A stretch of DNA of 64,000 nt, from the NCBI RefSeq assembly GCF_021483235.1, contig NZ_JAKEEC010000020.1:1-64000 (forward strand), read 5' to 3'. Source of the stretch: Arthrobacter alkaliphilus. Lineage in GTDB: Bacteria > Actinomycetota > Actinomycetes > Actinomycetales > Micrococcaceae. This document shows, piece after piece, positions 53,677 to 62,619 of the stretch. The notes under the pieces were generated by a model, which was not told the origin of the DNA, ran no database searches, and was given only the letters and a program-made list of their open reading frames with translations. How positions within the stretch are numbered: position 1 is the stretch's first letter; every line of letters starts with the position of its first letter. Both the position numbers and the translations under genes were made by a program.

Positions 53677-54434
53677 CCACCCTGCACGTCGAAAAGCTCT
53701 CCTTCAACTACCGCCGCGAACCGGTTTTGCGCGATATCACCCTGCCGCCCCTCCAAAGCGGGAAAATCACCGCCGTCATCGGCCCAAACGCCGCCGGAAA
53801 GTCAACCCTGCTGCGCTGCATCGCCGGCTTCCACAAGACGACCGGTCATGTACGGTTCTCCGAGGACGTCAGCTCTCACAGAAGTCTCAGGGATCGGATT
53901 CTCTACCTGCCCCAAGACCCTCCGCCACGCAGCTCGATCACCGTGTTCGGTGCCGTCGAACTCGCACACCGACTCGGCGGCGGGCCGCACCGCACCCAGG
54001 ACGACCTGGATATCGCCATGGTGCTCGCGCGCCTCGGCCTCGAGAACCTCGCAACCAGACGATTGTCCGACCTCTCCGGAGGGCAACGCCAGATGGTCGC
54101 CCTCGCCCAAGCAGTCATCCGCAGACCCGACGTGCTGCTGCTCGATGAGCCGACCAGCAGTCTCGATCTGCGCAACCAGCTCGAAGTCCTCCGCATCGTA
54201 CGCGAAATAGCCTGCGACCAAGCCGTAGCTGTGCTCACCGTCATCCACGACCTCGGCCTCGCCGCACGCATCGCCGATCAAGTGGTTGTCCTCGACCGAG
54301 GAGTCGTCCGCTCAGCTGGCGCACCTGCCGAGGTCATCACGCGAAACATGCTCAGGGAGGTCTACCGTGTCGACGGCATCGTCCACACGACAGACGCCGG
54401 GGACCTGAGCGTCGCCGTATCGCACGGCATTTGA
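53667..54434 (+). CDS. iron-siderophore ABC transporter ATPase
   Basis: 255 residues. Walker A GPNAAGKST (~39), signature LSGGQRQMVALAQA (~142), Walker B VLLLDEPTSSLD (~163) and switch His in TVIHDLG (~197). The ATG at 53667 overlaps the permease end by 10 bases. Drives uptake of the chelate with the two upstream genes. Confidence 0.92.
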   Translation: MGIATLHVEKLSFNYRREPVLRDITLPPLQSGKITAVIGPNAAGKSTLLRCIAGFHKTTGHVRFSEDVSSHRSLRDRILYLPQDPPPRSSITVFGAVELAHRLGGGPHRTQDDLDIAMVLARLGLENLATRRLSDLSGGQRQMVALAQAVIRRPDVLLLDEPTSSLDLRNQLEVLRIVREIACDQAVAVLTVIHDLGLAARIADQVVVLDRGVVRSAGAPAEVITRNMLREVYRVDGIVHTTDAGDLSVAVSHGI

Positions 54435-54501
54435 AACGAACCGGCCGCGAAATCTAAGTTGCATGTTTTAAATAGCGGTGACGGAAGGGAAGTGCCCGGG
54501 C

Positions 54502-55833
54502 ATGCCGGAGTTTGTATTGGCCTTGAGGATCGTCGACGGCCCGGTCCTTGTCTTTGTTTTCATGCTTGCGTGCACCGGGCTGTTCTTCCTTTGCTGGCGC
54601 CGCGTACGCCACTGGGCCGTCGTCGCGCCCGGCGCGGCCGCCGCCGGGGTCCTCTGCGGGGCTCTCGGCTTATGGCTGGTGGAGGATGTGTTCAACACAT
54701 TTGGCACACCCTTGGTGTGGCAGACCAGGGCCTGGGTCCTGGCCCTGTCCGCGGCTGTCGGCCTGGCCGGAGCTAACTGCTGGAACTCCGGGCTCTGGCG
54801 AAAAGTTGCCGCCATAGGCGCGTCCCTGGTCTTCCTGCTGGCGGCCGGCCTGGGTGTTAACGCCCTCTACGGGTTCCACCCCACCGTGGCATCATTGGCC
54901 GGAATTTCGCTGATCAAACCGATGAAACTCCAACCCCGGCCCCCTGCCCCGGAGACACCGCACCCGCACAGTACCGGTCCCACCGACGTCGGCGCCTACT
55001 GGACGCCGCCGCCCGGGATGCCCGCAACCGGGACCATCGGAACCCAGGAGATCCCCAATCCGGCCTCGGGATTTCCCTCACGCCCCGCCGGGATCTACCT
55101 TCCTCCAGCCGCTCTGGTTCCGGAACCGCCTGCCCTGCCCCTGGTTGTTCTCATGATGGGGCAACCCGGGAACCCGGACCCACAATTCGCTGCGGCGGTG
55201 TTGGACAAGTACGCCGCCCGCCACCGGGGCCTGGCCCCGATCGTCATCGTCGCGGACCAGCTCGGAGACCCCCTAATCGACAGCCTCTGCCTGGACACCC
55301 CGGTCTACGGAAACGTCGAAACGTTCATCAGCAAGGACGTCCTCGCCTGGGCGAACAGCCACCTCAAGGTGATCAATGACCGCCGCTACCGAACGATCGC
55401 CGGGTACTCCCACGGAGGCCAGTGCGCGATTTCCTTCGCGTCCAAATACCCGCAGCTCTGGGGAAACGTCTTGGACATTTCCGGCGAAGAATACCCCGGC
55501 GCCGAACACCCCGACACCACCCTCCGCAATCTTTTCGGAGGAAACCAGTCAGCCTACGACGCGCAAAAACCCATCAACATCCTCCACGGACACCGCTACA
55601 CAGACACTGTCGCAGTCTTCACCGTCGCCAACGACGACCCGGTCTACGTCGACGCGGCAAGGAAAGTTAACGACGCCGCCAAATCAGCCGGCATGACCGC
55701 GACCTACGTTGAGATACCCAACGCCGGCCACGCGATCGGGGCCCTCAACGGAGGCCTCCGTGAAGGATTACGCGTGCTCTACCCCCGCCTCGGCCTCACC
55801 CAAGCAGCCCCCCCACCCAAAAATGAACAGTGA
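54502..55833 (+). CDS. membrane-anchored alpha/beta-hydrolase esterase
   Basis: 443 residues: four N-terminal membrane helices (~1-125) carrying a C-terminal esterase-D/mycolyltransferase-like domain outside. The nucleophile elbow is GYSHGGQ (~302), and the catalytic His is probably in NAGHAIG (~413). AGIYLPPA...LPLVVLMMGQPG begins the domain. Proteins of this layout occur widely in actinobacteria as putative esterases; the substrate is unknown. The ATG at 54502 follows GGAAGGGAAG; an in-frame GTG at 54478 lacks a site. It follows the ABC operon by 67 bases and may be a separate unit, though a role in chelate-ester processing cannot be excluded. Confidence 0.78.
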   Translation: MPEFVLALRIVDGPVLVFVFMLACTGLFFLCWRRVRHWAVVAPGAAAAGVLCGALGLWLVEDVFNTFGTPLVWQTRAWVLALSAAVGLAGANCWNSGLWRKVAAIGASLVFLLAAGLGVNALYGFHPTVASLAGISLIKPMKLQPRPPAPETPHPHSTGPTDVGAYWTPPPGMPATGTIGTQEIPNPASGFPSRPAGIYLPPAALVPEPPALPLVVLMMGQPGNPDPQFAAAVLDKYAARHRGLAPIVIVADQLGDPLIDSLCLDTPVYGNVETFISKDVLAWANSHLKVINDRRYRTIAGYSHGGQCAISFASKYPQLWGNVLDISGEEYPGAEHPDTTLRNLFGGNQSAYDAQKPINILHGHRYTDTVAVFTVANDDPVYVDAARKVNDAAKSAGMTATYVEIPNAGHAIGALNGGLREGLRVLYPRLGLTQAAPPPKNEQ

Positions 55834-55868
55834 ATGAACCAATGGCCGACCGATAGCCGGTGCGTTGA

Positions 55869-56153
55869 TTACCGGTGCGAGTACGTGAGGCAGTCGGCGT
55901 TATCCTTGCCGGGGCCGACATGGACTTCGGGGGCCTGACACATCAGGTGGTCGTTGTGGATGCACTCTGCGCGCTGGCAGGCTCCGACGTCGGCCAGGAC
56001 CTTGGGTAGCCCGCCATGACTGCCGGTGTCGATGAAGGTTGCGCAGCTGGCATGGTCTTCGGCACCGCCCACGGTGATGGCTGCGGCATTGCAGTTGGTG
56101 TGGTCATTAAAGGAACAGCTGGTCACGCTGCAGTCGGCGACATGCGTTGTCAT
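55869..56153 (-). CDS. DUF1540 Cys-rich protein (two repeats)
   Basis: 94 residues made of two similar halves, each with Cys spaced as CSVTSCSFNDHTNC...SCATF and CQRAECIHNDHLMC...DCLTY: eight Cys in all, as in tandem DUF1540 modules. The spacing suggests metal binding, but the function is unknown. It is monocistronic and convergent with the esterase gene. Confidence 0.8.
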   Translation of the reverse strand: MTTHVADCSVTSCSFNDHTNCNAAAITVGGAEDHASCATFIDTGSHGGLPKVLADVGACQRAECIHNDHLMCQAPEVHVGPGKDNADCLTYSHR

Positions 56154-56315
56154 CTTCGGATCCTCATCACTTCAGCGCCCGGGTCACTTCATCGACCGGG
56201 CTGGCCGCTCTGTAGGTCCCAAGATAAGCCCGCACACGCCAATCAAAAAGACCCAATTGTTTGACGTAATTCCGCTAATGCCCGGCGGCACCGCCGACCC
56301 GACGACGCTATCTCC

Positions 56316-57095
56316 CTACCCCTTGAAGACGGGTGCCCGCTTCTCCTGGAATGCCCGGAAACCTTCGGCGTAGTCCTCGGTCTTGCAGAGCCGGGCTTGT
56401 TCGTCGTTCTCTTCGGACATCGCGTCCCACAAGCCAAGTCGTTGATCGCGGATATGGGCCACGAGCTCCTTGCTCGCGGCGAACGCACCGGTGGCACCCT
56501 CCGCCACCCGCTCCACGATGGTGCGGGTAGCAGGCAGCAGGTCCTCATCGAGCATGACCCTGCTGAACATTCCCTGGGCCACCGCCTCGGCACCGCTGAT
56601 CAGGTCGGCCGTGTAGATGAGGTCAAGGGTCCGGTGCATGCCGAGGCGCTCCGTGAAGTACCAGTGGCCGCCCGAGTCCAAGGTCGCCCCCAGCTTGGCG
56701 AACGGCGAACCGAACTTCGCGCTCTCCGCCACGTACACCACGTCCGTCGCGAGCAACAGACCGAGCCCGACGCCGAGGCACGCGCCGTGCGCTGCTGCGA
56801 ACGTCGGGGCGGGGAAGGCTGCCATCTTCTTGAGCAGCGGCTCCACGAGCCCGCTCAAGTAAGCCTTCGCGTCGTCGCTCTCCGGGGTCACGCCGGCAAT
56901 GTCGCGTCCCGCGCAAAAGGCGCGGCCCTCTCCGCGGAGGAGCAGCGCCCGCACCAACCCGCGGGAGGCGGCGGCAGCGGCGTCGTCGTACGCTTTATCC
57001 AGTTCCGCGAGCGCCGCCTCGTCAAGCGAGTTCAGCTTTTCCGGGGCGTTGAGGACGATTTCGGCGATGCCGTTGGCGATGGAGAGCTCAATCAT
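56316..57095 (-). CDS. paaG: enoyl-CoA hydratase/isomerase, probably PaaG
   Basis: 259 residues, crotonase fold: NAPEKLNSLD (~15), GEGRAFCAGRDI (~54; oxyanion-hole Gly/Ala region), and ACLGVGLGLLLATDVVYVAE (~104). It directly follows paaE in the phenylacetate operon, so it most likely isomerises ring-1,2-epoxyphenylacetyl-CoA to the oxepin (PaaG role); a PaaF-type hydratase is the alternative. 11 bases separate it from paaE. Confidence 0.75.
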   Translation of the reverse strand: MIELSIANGIAEIVLNAPEKLNSLDEAALAELDKAYDDAAAAASRGLVRALLLRGEGRAFCAGRDIAGVTPESDDAKAYLSGLVEPLLKKMAAFPAPTFAAAHGACLGVGLGLLLATDVVYVAESAKFGSPFAKLGATLDSGGHWYFTERLGMHRTLDLIYTADLISGAEAVAQGMFSRVMLDEDLLPATRTIVERVAEGATGAFAASKELVAHIRDQRLGLWDAMSEENDEQARLCKTEDYAEGFRAFQEKRAPVFKG

Positions 57096-57106
57096 TCGTT
57101 TATTCC

Positions 57107-58342
57107 TTAGACGTCGAAATCGACCGTGACGGATTCACTGGTGGGGTGGGCCTGGCATGTGAGCACGTAGCCCTTGTCCAGTTCATCCTGCTCCAAGGCG
57201 TAGTTCTCGTCCATGCTGACCGTCCCCGTGACCAGTTTGGCGCGGCAAGTGCCGCAGACGCCACCGGCGCACGCGAACGGAACGTCCGGGCGGACCCGCA
57301 ATGCCGCGTTGAGGATCGATTCCCGTGCGTGGGTGGGGCTAGCGACGTCGCCGGTCAATCCATCCAGCTTGAAGGTGATCTTGAACGTGTCCTTCGACTC
57401 GTCCTCCACAACGGGCCGGCCGGCGTTGCCCTCGGGGCGGTCCGGACGGCCGGTGGTGAAGAGCTCGAACCGTACGTGCTCGGGCGCCACGCCGCGGGCG
57501 GCGAGGGTATCCCGGCACAGCTGGACCAGCTCGAACGGTCCGCAGAGGAACCATTCGTCCACGTCCTCCGCGTGGATGGCGGTGCCCAGCAATTGCTGCA
57601 GCTTCTCGGCGTCGATGCGTCCCGTCATGAGCGGCGCAATGCGCTGCTCGCGCGACAACACATGGTGCAGCGCCAGTCGCGAGGGGTACTTGTCCTTCAG
57701 GTCCGCCAATTCCTCAAGGAACATGACGTCCATCGCGGCCTTGTTGGCGTAGATCAGGTCGAAGCGCGTCTCCGGGTTGGCGGCCAGCAGGGTGCGGGCG
57801 ATCGCGATCACCGGGGTGATGCCCGAGCCGGCGGCAATGGCCACGAAGGACCCGGCTTCCGGCAGTTCGTCGGCCATGTTGTTCGGATTGTTCATCGAAT
57901 TCATGACATTCCGCTGGACGGTCTTACCGTCCTTGCCATGCTTGGAAACGAACGCGCCCATGGGGCTCATGACGTCCAGAGTGTCGCCCGCCTTGAGTTC
58001 CGCATTCGCCCATGTGGAGAAGATGCCGCCCAGGTCCTTCTTGATGGCCACGCGAATCTCGCTGCTGCCGTCCTCGAAGCTGCGCGGCTCGGCGCAGATG
58101 GAGTAGCTCCTGCGGACCTCGTGCGGTTCGCCGTTCTCGTCCGGGAGCGTGGTCCGCAGTGCAACGTACTGGCCGGGAAGGTAGTCGTACTGGCCGGCGA
58201 GCTCCGCTGGAACATCGAACGTGACCTCGATGGCGTCTTCTGTCAGGCGGCGGACTTCGGAAACGGTGAGGGAATGGAAAGACGCACGACGGCGGCCGGT
58301 GGCCTCCGCTTGTTCGGCTGCGGTCTGGCGGACAACGGGCAT
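57107..58342 (-). CDS. paaE: phenylacetyl-CoA epoxidase reductase subunit PaaE
   Basis: 411 residues: an FNR-type FAD/NAD(P)H domain (RRSYSICAEP, ~75; GITPVIAIARTLL, ~190) followed by a plant-type ferredoxin with CAGGVCGTCRAKL and a later VLTCQAHP holding the 2Fe-2S cluster. It feeds electrons to the PaaA diiron centre. The ATG at 58342 has AAGGAA upstream and lies 10 bases after the paaD stop. Confidence 0.92.
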   Translation of the reverse strand: MPVVRQTAAEQAEATGRRRASFHSLTVSEVRRLTEDAIEVTFDVPAELAGQYDYLPGQYVALRTTLPDENGEPHEVRRSYSICAEPRSFEDGSSEIRVAIKKDLGGIFSTWANAELKAGDTLDVMSPMGAFVSKHGKDGKTVQRNVMNSMNNPNNMADELPEAGSFVAIAAGSGITPVIAIARTLLAANPETRFDLIYANKAAMDVMFLEELADLKDKYPSRLALHHVLSREQRIAPLMTGRIDAEKLQQLLGTAIHAEDVDEWFLCGPFELVQLCRDTLAARGVAPEHVRFELFTTGRPDRPEGNAGRPVVEDESKDTFKITFKLDGLTGDVASPTHARESILNAALRVRPDVPFACAGGVCGTCRAKLVTGTVSMDENYALEQDELDKGYVLTCQAHPTSESVTVDFDV

Positions 58343-58352
58343 GTCGGATTCC

Positions 58353-58904
58353 TTACAGGACTTTGAAGTAGTCGAACGGTTCCTTGCAGTCCTGGCAGAC
58401 GAAAAGCGCCTTGCAGGACGTGGAACCAAAGCGGGTGAGTTCCTTGGTGTTCAACGACGAACACTGGGGGCATTTCACGGCGAGCTTGAGGCGCACCGGG
58501 CCGGCATGTCCCCCGGCGGCTGCCCTGCCACTCGGAGGTGCGATGCCGTATTCCTGCAGCTTGGCCTTGCCGTGCTCGGTCATCCAGTCCGTGGTCCAGG
58601 CCGGAGCTAGGACGAGTTCGACGTGGACACTCGGGTAGCCCTCCTTGTGGAACGCCGCCTTAAGGTCGTCGCGGATGGCGTCCATCGCGGGGCAGCCCGA
58701 GTAGGTCGGCGTAATGGTGACCTGGACGGCGGGGACCAGGCCGCCGTCGTCGAACAGTGCCACCTTGCGGAGGATCCCCAGGTCCTCGATGGTGAGCACG
58801 GGAATCTCGGGATCGCAGACCGTCGCCGCAAGCGCCCAGGCCTTCTGCTCGGCGGTTTGCTTGGGCTTTGTTGCCTCGTGAAGGAACATGTCCACTGCTG
58901 TCAC
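58353..58904 (-). CDS. paaD: PaaD, Fe-S/maturation subunit of phenylacetyl-CoA epoxidase
   Basis: 183 residues: a MIP18/DUF59 domain (VCDPEIPVLTIEDLGIL, ~28) plus a C-terminal zinc-ribbon-like part with CPQCSS and CQDCKEPFDY. Required for epoxidase function, probably in maturation. GTG start overlaps the paaC stop (GTGA). Confidence 0.9.
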   Translation of the reverse strand: MTAVDMFLHEATKPKQTAEQKAWALAATVCDPEIPVLTIEDLGILRKVALFDDGGLVPAVQVTITPTYSGCPAMDAIRDDLKAAFHKEGYPSVHVELVLAPAWTTDWMTEHGKAKLQEYGIAPPSGRAAAGGHAGPVRLKLAVKCPQCSSLNTKELTRFGSTSCKALFVCQDCKEPFDYFKVL

Positions 58905-59863
58905 CAGCTTGCGCCGGGATGTTCGCGGGCCAGCACCTGCATCTCGGCGAGGAGGTAACCCAGGTGCTCGGAATGCTTGCCCTGGCGGCCACCACCCAGG
59001 GATTGCGGAATGCGTTCGAGGGCCAGTTCCTCATCGAGGCCGCCTTCGGCCAGGATCTCGCCGGTGAGCTGGTCGAAGTCCGCGCGGAGGCTGGAAGGCT
59101 GCACGCCTGCTCCGGTCTCGGCGAGGCGGGCCGTGAGCTCGTCGTCTTCGAAGAGTTCTTCCACGTACGGCCAAACGAGCTTGAAAGCCCGGACGATACG
59201 ACGGCGGGACTCTTCCGTGCCGCCGTCGAGTCTGAGGACCCACTGCGCGCTGTGGTCACGGTGGTAGTCGACCTCTTTGAGGGCCTTCGCCGCGATGGCC
59301 GCGATGGTTTGGTCGCTTGAACCGGTCAGCCGCTTGTATAGCTCGAACTGGTAGTAGCTCACGATGAACTGCCGGGCGATGGTGACGGCGAAGTCCCCGT
59401 TCGGCTGCTCGAACAAGTGCGCGGAGCGGAACTCGTGCTCCCGGCGGAAGTAGGCCAGATCGTCCTCGGACTTGTCCCATGCAGCGCCCGCGTAGGTGAG
59501 GAAGGAACGGGCGTGGCCCAGTTGGTCGAGCGCGATGTTGCCGAGGGCAACGTCTTCTTCGAGCTCGGGAGCGCGGGAGATCCAGTGGCCCAGGCGCTGG
59601 GCCAGGATCAGGCCGTCGTCGCCGAGCCGCAGGGCGTATTCCGCGACGTCTTCGTTCGGCTTTACTTGTCCTTTTCGCACCTCGAGGGCGATATCCTCGG
59701 GGCGCAGGGCATTCCCGGGCGTGATACGCGTGGCGCTCGCGGAGCCATCCCCGGAAGCCCCCGCACCCTTGACGCCGACCGAGATGTCGCCGTGGCCCTC
59801 GATGGCGAAGTCGGTGTTGTTTTCGGCGTTTTGCGGGTTTTGCGTGTTTTCGGGGGCCGTCAC
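58901..59863 (-). CDS. paaC: PaaC, structural subunit of phenylacetyl-CoA epoxidase
   Basis: 320 residues, ferritin-like helical fold related to PaaA but without a full diiron ligand set; SDQTIAAIAAKALKEVDYHRDHSAQW (named by its ends SDQTIAAIAA and DYHRDHSAQW) is typical PaaC. The first ~60 residues are an extra Asn/Gly-rich leader not seen in enterobacterial PaaC. GTG start overlaps the paaB stop (GTGA). Confidence 0.9.
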   Translation of the reverse strand: MTAPENTQNPQNAENNTDFAIEGHGDISVGVKGAGASGDGSASATRITPGNALRPEDIALEVRKGQVKPNEDVAEYALRLGDDGLILAQRLGHWISRAPELEEDVALGNIALDQLGHARSFLTYAGAAWDKSEDDLAYFRREHEFRSAHLFEQPNGDFAVTIARQFIVSYYQFELYKRLTGSSDQTIAAIAAKALKEVDYHRDHSAQWVLRLDGGTEESRRRIVRAFKLVWPYVEELFEDDELTARLAETGAGVQPSSLRADFDQLTGEILAEGGLDEELALERIPQSLGGGRQGKHSEHLGYLLAEMQVLAREHPGASW

Positions 59864-60171
59864 AGGTGCTTCACGCCTTCGCTCTTGGTGTAATACGTCG
59901 CGTGGCGGTAGTCCTTGCCCTGCGGGGATTCGAAGAAGGAACCCTTGGAATCCGGGTCGCTCGAGGAAATAGCGTCGGCCGGGACCACCCAGATGGACAC
60001 GCCTTCGTTGCGGCGCGTGTACAGGTCGCGGGCGTTGCGCAGGGCCATGGCGGCGTCAGGAGCGTGCAAGGATCCGGCGTGGACGTGCGACAAGCCTCGG
60101 CTGGACCGCACGAAGACTTCCCAGAGGGGCCAGGCGTTGGGGTGATCGGTTGGGGAGTCGTTGGGGATCAT
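59860..60171 (-). CDS. paaB: PaaB, small subunit of phenylacetyl-CoA epoxidase
   Basis: 103 residues: [20 protein letters not shown], then [20 protein letters not shown], then SIWVVP are the near-invariant PaaB stretches. The ATG at 60171 overlaps the paaA stop (ATGA), which decides the start over the longer open frame. Confidence 0.95.
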   Translation of the reverse strand: MIPNDSPTDHPNAWPLWEVFVRSSRGLSHVHAGSLHAPDAAMALRNARDLYTRRNEGVSIWVVPADAISSSDPDSKGSFFESPQGKDYRHATYYTKSEGVKHL

Positions 60172-61163
60172 GCTGCGTGTTCCTTCTCTGCTTGCTTGCG
60201 GGCGTACTCGGCCGCTGCCTCGCGGACCCAAGCGCCGTCGTCGTGCGCTTCACGGCGGCGCTCAAGCCGCTGCGCGTTGCAGGGGCCCTTCCCGGCGAGA
60301 ACGTTTTTGAACTCTTCCCAGTCCAAGGGGCCGTGCTCCCACTTCTTGGTTTCTTCGTTGAAACGGATCTGGTCGTCCGGGAGGGTGAGGCCCAGGACCT
60401 TGACCTGCTCAACCATCATGCCCACGAAGCGGCTGCGGAGCTCATCGTTGCTGAACCGCTTGATGTTCCACGCCATGGACTGCTTGGAGTTGGGGGAATC
60501 GTCATCCGGCGGCCCGAACATCATCAGCGCCGGCGCGTACCAGCGGTTCACGGCGTCCTGGGCCATCTGCTTCTGGGCCTCGGTGCCGTTGGAGAGCTCA
60601 AGGAGGATCTCGAAACCCTGGCGCTGGTGGAACGATTCTTCCTTGCAGATGCGCACCATTGCGCGTCCGTAGGGGCCATAGGATGCACGGCACAAGGGAA
60701 CCTGGTTGCAGATCGCGGCGCCGTCAACCAGCCAGCCGATCGCGCCCATGTCAGCCCACGAGACCGCAGGGTAGTTGAAGATGGACGAGTAGCGGGCCTT
60801 GCCGGCGATCAGGTCTTCCATCATCTTGTCGCGCGACTGGCCGAGCGTTTCCGCGGCCGAGTAGAGGTAGAGCCCGTGGCCTGCCTCGTCCTGCACCTTG
60901 GCCATGAGGATGGCCTTGCGCTTGAGGCTCGGAGCCCTGGTGATCCAGTTGGCTTCGGGCTGCATGCCTATGATCTCCGAGTGTGCGTGCTGCGAGATCT
61001 GGCGGAGCAGGGTCTTGCGGTAGGCCTCCGGCATCCAGTCGCGGGGTTCGATACGCGAATCCTCGGAGATGATCCGGTCAAAGTTCGCCTGACCGGCCCG
61101 CTCCAACTCAAGCTCTTCGGGGGACAGCTCAGCGGGCACAGACTGCAGATTCTGCGATGCCAT
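60168..61163 (-). CDS. paaA: PaaA, catalytic subunit of phenylacetyl-CoA epoxidase
   Basis: 331 residues. The diiron ligands are visible in [12 protein letters not shown] (~100) and [14 protein letters not shown] (~185), both E-x-x-H motifs. It epoxidises the aromatic ring of phenylacetyl-CoA with O2. First gene of the operon; the ATG at 61163 follows a GGAG seven bases upstream and a clear promoter. Confidence 0.95.
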   Translation of the reverse strand: MASQNLQSVPAELSPEELELERAGQANFDRIISEDSRIEPRDWMPEAYRKTLLRQISQHAHSEIIGMQPEANWITRAPSLKRKAILMAKVQDEAGHGLYLYSAAETLGQSRDKMMEDLIAGKARYSSIFNYPAVSWADMGAIGWLVDGAAICNQVPLCRASYGPYGRAMVRICKEESFHQRQGFEILLELSNGTEAQKQMAQDAVNRWYAPALMMFGPPDDDSPNSKQSMAWNIKRFSNDELRSRFVGMMVEQVKVLGLTLPDDQIRFNEETKKWEHGPLDWEEFKNVLAGKGPCNAQRLERRREAHDDGAWVREAAAEYARKQAEKEHAA

Positions 61164-61181
61164 GGTTGCTCCTAAATATTT

Positions 61182-61226
61182 ACCGACCGTTCGTTCAGAA
61201 TATGCGGAAGGCGCGAGGCGCGTCAA
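61182..61226 (-). promoter_or_regulatory. paa promoter with PaaR-like operator
   Basis: TTGACG (61226-61221) and TATTCT (61202-61197) are 18 bases apart, pointing to a start near 61190. Over the start site lies ACCGACCGTTCGTTC (61182-61195), resembling the ACCGACCG-type palindrome of TetR-family PaaR repressors. Phenylacetyl-CoA would be the expected inducer; no paaR gene is in the window. Confidence 0.65.
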
Positions 61227-61249
61227 GCGTCCGCGCGGGTTGGACGCCC

Positions 61250-62015
61250 GGTCACATATCCCCCCAAATCCCCCGACCCCCGGTCACCTATCCCCCCAAA
61301 TCCCCCGACCCCCGGTCACCTATCCCCCCAAATCCCCCGACCCCCGGTCACCTATCCCCCCAAATCCCCCGACCCCCGGTCAGATCATGTGACCGGGCAT
61401 CGATGAAAAACACCCCGAAGGTGACCGGGCGTCCAGGGTGAGCACACGCAAAGCCGGGACGGCGGCGCAACGGGCCCGCCGCCGTCGGGCACTAACAAAC
61501 CACCGACGTACAACGCCCGGTCAGATATACGCCCAACACCACGGACGCCCGGTCAGATATACGCCCAACACCACGGACGCCCGGGCAGATGAACGCTAAT
61601 TTCCCGCGACGCCTGGTCAGATCAAGTGACCGGGCGTCGGTCGAAAACGGCCTAAAAGCGACCGGGCGTCCGGGGTGAGCACACGCAAAGGCGAGACGGC
61701 GGCGCAACGGGCCGGCCGCCGTCGGGCATTAACGAACCAAACGAGGGCGCACCTCCCCCGACGCTCGGTCAGATACACGCCTATCTCCCGGGACGCTCGG
61801 TCAGATACACGCCCAAAAGCCGCGACGCCCGGTCAGATCACGTGACCGGGCGTCGGCCGAAAGCGGCCCAAAGGTGGCAGGGCGTCGATCGAAAACGGCC
61901 CAAAGGTGGCAGGGCGTCGATCGAAAACGGCCCAAAGGTGACCGGGCGTCCGTGAAAACACCCCAAAGGTGACCGGGCGTCGGTGAAAAACGCCCCAAAG
62001 GTGACCGGGCGTCGG
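61250..62015. repeat. array of 32-bp-periodic repeats in alternating orientation
   Basis: The core CGCCCGGTCA recurs every 32 bases on the plus strand (GG at 61250, 61282, 61314, 61346, 61378; 61519, 61551, 61583, 61615; 61767, 61799, 61831) and, as TGACCGGGCG, every 31-32 bases on the minus strand (T at 61390, 61422; 61627, 61659; 61843, 61875, 61907, 61939, 61970, 62002). Orientation flips at three palindromes with loops GATCATG, GATCAAG and GATCACG. The first two blocks each end in a GAGCACACGCAAA segment plus a GC-rich hairpin. It has no CRISPR-like spacers and no gene. Confidence 0.9.
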
Positions 62016-62035
62016 GAGGGAGGGAGGGTCGGGGC

Positions 62036-62413
62036 TTAGGCCGACGCCGAGACGGGGACGAGGGCGGGACGCGGTGTCAGTTGCTTCCGCGCCCAGCGGG
62101 CCAGCTTCTTGCCTTTGCCTTTCCACCAGTTGTCCTCGTCCTTGTCCTGGTGCCAGCGGAAGATGATCATCACGATCACGAAGACGCCCATGGCCACGTC
62201 GGCCCACGACCATTGGATTGCCTTGGCCAGCACACTGACGCCCATGACGAGAATCGAAGGCACGGCCAAGGTCCTAAAAACGGTGTTGGCAACATAGCGC
62301 CGGTGCGACCGCGGCACGGAGATGGCGCGGACCATGTCGAAACACACGCACACCACCACCATTGTCTGGCCCAGGTCCATCAGAATGAGCCCGGGCAGCG
62401 ACGATGCGAACAT
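62036..62413 (-). CDS. small membrane protein, function unknown
   Basis: 125 residues from the ATG at 62413 (the frame is open to 62530, but the extra 39 residues are Cys/Ser-rich and unlike a membrane protein start). Three hydrophobic segments (~3-27, ~48-66, ~71-86) and a basic tail rich in Lys/Trp (DNWWKGKGKKLARWARKQL). No family is recognised. It is downstream of and co-directional with the sensor kinase but separated by ~200 bases. Confidence 0.6.
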   Translation of the reverse strand: MFASSLPGLILMDLGQTMVVVCVCFDMVRAISVPRSHRRYVANTVFRTLAVPSILVMGVSVLAKAIQWSWADVAMGVFVIVMIIFRWHQDKDEDNWWKGKGKKLARWARKQLTPRPALVPVSASA

Positions 62414-62619
62414 GACTGCCGGGCTCAACGGACTGCCGCCGTCGCTACGGGACGCGAAAATGACGCAATGGGATTGCGGGAAACACACATACGGATAACC
62501 CCCAGAGACCAGGAACTGCATTGAGACCAACTGGGGTTAATTCAATCCGGAGGCTCCGGGGCCGGTCACGAGTAGTGAGTACTCTACTTTGCGCGGCCGG
62601 CTACTTGCACGGCGGACGG

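Noticed and set aside
61250-61441. Open frames with repeated Pro-rich peptides through the repeat array
   Set aside because: They arise only because the 32-base repeat lacks stops in some frames; the phase shifts every unit, there is no ribosome site, and the DNA features explain them fully.
61250-62015. CRISPR-like array
   Set aside because: Repeats follow one another directly, or alternate in orientation, without unique spacers of constant length; no cas genes are nearby.
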